Assembly (NCBI GenBank): GCA_024635465.1
Contig: JAGXIS010000008.1
Coordinates: 1-14,212 of the forward strand
Length of the DNA: 14,212 nucleotides
DNA from: Bacteroidota bacterium
GTDB lineage: Bacteria > Bacteroidota > Rhodothermia > Balneolales > Balneolaceae
Direction: 5' to 3'
This document shows, in pieces, positions 13,685 through 14,212 of this stretch. The translations under genes were made by a program, and so were the position numbers. Numbering within the stretch: the first letter of the stretch is position 1; every line of letters starts with the position of its first letter. Below the pieces are notes generated by a model. The model ran no database searches. It worked only from the letters and a program-made list of their open reading frames with translations, and was not told the origin of the DNA.

Positions 13685-14212
13685 ATGGCAGTCGTTGAAA
13701 AAGTTACATTTAATAATCGAACAAGTCGTGAATTTGGAAAAACCGTAAAAGAGCGGGTTGATCTCTATTTTGAGGAGAACGGAATTTCAAAGCATGCAAA
13801 CCTGCAGATGGTTGTGAAAACCATAGTGATGCTGACCTTCTTTTTAGGTTCCTATGCATTGATCATTTCAGGACAATTTTCTCTTGGAGGGATGTGGTTT
13901 CTGACATTTGTTATGGGAGTAGCCGCCGCCGGTATTGGTTTTTCAATTTCTCATGATGCACTTCACGGGGCTTACTCCTCCAATAAGAGTGTAAATCGAG
14001 CATTGGGTTATACATTCGATATGCTGGGTGCCAACGGTTATATTTGGAAAATTACTCACAACATCATCCATCATACCTATACCAATATACATGGCCATGA
14101 TGAAGATCTTGAAGTGGCAGGATTTATCCGTCTTTCACCTCACTCTGAATATCAGATGATTCACCGTGTGCAGCATATACTTGCATTTTTCGCCTATAGT
14201 CTTGCAATGGTA
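13685..14212 (+). CDS. Fatty acid desaturase, linoleoyl-CoA/delta-6-like, 5' part only
   Basis: An integral-membrane di-iron fatty acid desaturase that runs off the window; 176 residues are visible and complete members have about 350-380. Two histidine boxes are present, HDALH (90-94; HX3H) and HNIIHH (125-130; HX3HH, in THNIIHHTYTN). The third box would lie beyond the edge. Two hydrophobic segments (about 43-62 and 68-88) precede the first box, as expected. The enzyme inserts a double bond into acyl chains of membrane lipids or acyl-CoA using O2 and an electron donor. The start is chosen from AAGGCAG upstream, with the ATG 8 bp later, and the N-terminus fits the family. With MscS and Pmp3 upstream it suggests homeoviscous and osmotic adaptation. 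There is no sign of damage within the visible part. Confidence 0.88.
   Translation, partial: MAVVEKVTFNNRTSREFGKTVKERVDLYFEENGISKHANLQMVVKTIVMLTFFLGSYALIISGQFSLGGMWFLTFVMGVAAAGIGFSISHDALHGAYSSNKSVNRALGYTFDMLGANGYIWKITHNIIHHTYTNIHGHDEDLEVAGFIRLSPHSEYQMIHRVQHILAFFAYSLAMV

Overview
The window looks like a chromosomal segment of a Gram-negative, AT-rich bacterium of the Bacteroidota/Balneolota kind, perhaps a marine or halophilic Balneolaceae member. This placement is inference. It rests on base composition, on the gene families (outer-membrane barrel, lipoprotein, short AraC regulators, NhaP-type antiporter, Pmp3 and BON-MscS stress proteins, linoleoyl-type desaturase), and on recurrent AAAGAGAG-like ribosome binding sites. 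No RNA gene, CRISPR array, transposase or integrase is visible.

The left half (about 1-7600) is a surface-polysaccharide locus in two divergent blocks. On the minus strand, reading from 3884 down to 150, lie a shortened AMP-binding (adenylation) protein, a CelD-type GNAT acyltransferase and a DegT-type PLP aminotransferase. The block ends in a strong hairpin that overlaps the last stop codon. On the plus strand lie a hexapeptide-repeat sugar acyltransferase (best start 4433) and then a tight three-gene unit: a WecG/TagA/CpsF glycosyltransferase, a UDP-glucuronate-4-epimerase-like enzyme and a small secreted barrel resembling lipid A deacylase PagL. A near-consensus sigma-54 promoter (5128-5144) precedes the glycosyltransferase. 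A weaker sigma-54-like element with exact spacing (3999-4015, minus) precedes the divergent block. Both leaders carry a perfect 8-bp hairpin 24-27 nt before the start codon. I read this as nitrogen- or envelope-signal-controlled (RpoN) exopolysaccharide production. No sigma-54 activator gene lies in the window.

The convergent gap 7577-7864 is built almost entirely of degenerate repeats: purine-rich short units, then a C5/G6 hairpin, then units of about 62-66 bp.

The right half (7865-14212) is a set of membrane and osmotic-stress genes. On the minus strand are a small two-TM protein of unknown function, an AraC regulator with an HMA-like N-terminus, a DUF2959-like lipoprotein and an NhaP-type Na+/H+ antiporter. 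On the plus strand are a Pmp3/YqaE peptide (52 aa), a BON-domain MscS channel and the first 176 residues of a fatty acid desaturase cut by the window edge. Several of these genes have TGTTACA-like small palindromes upstream, which may mark a shared regulator. The desaturase upstream region also holds a perfect 12-bp inverted repeat with arms 105 bp apart.

The most notable points are the adenylation protein that has lost about 120-130 residues and most catalytic motifs yet stays in frame, the paired sigma-54/hairpin architecture, and the PagL-like barrel tied to the polysaccharide operon.
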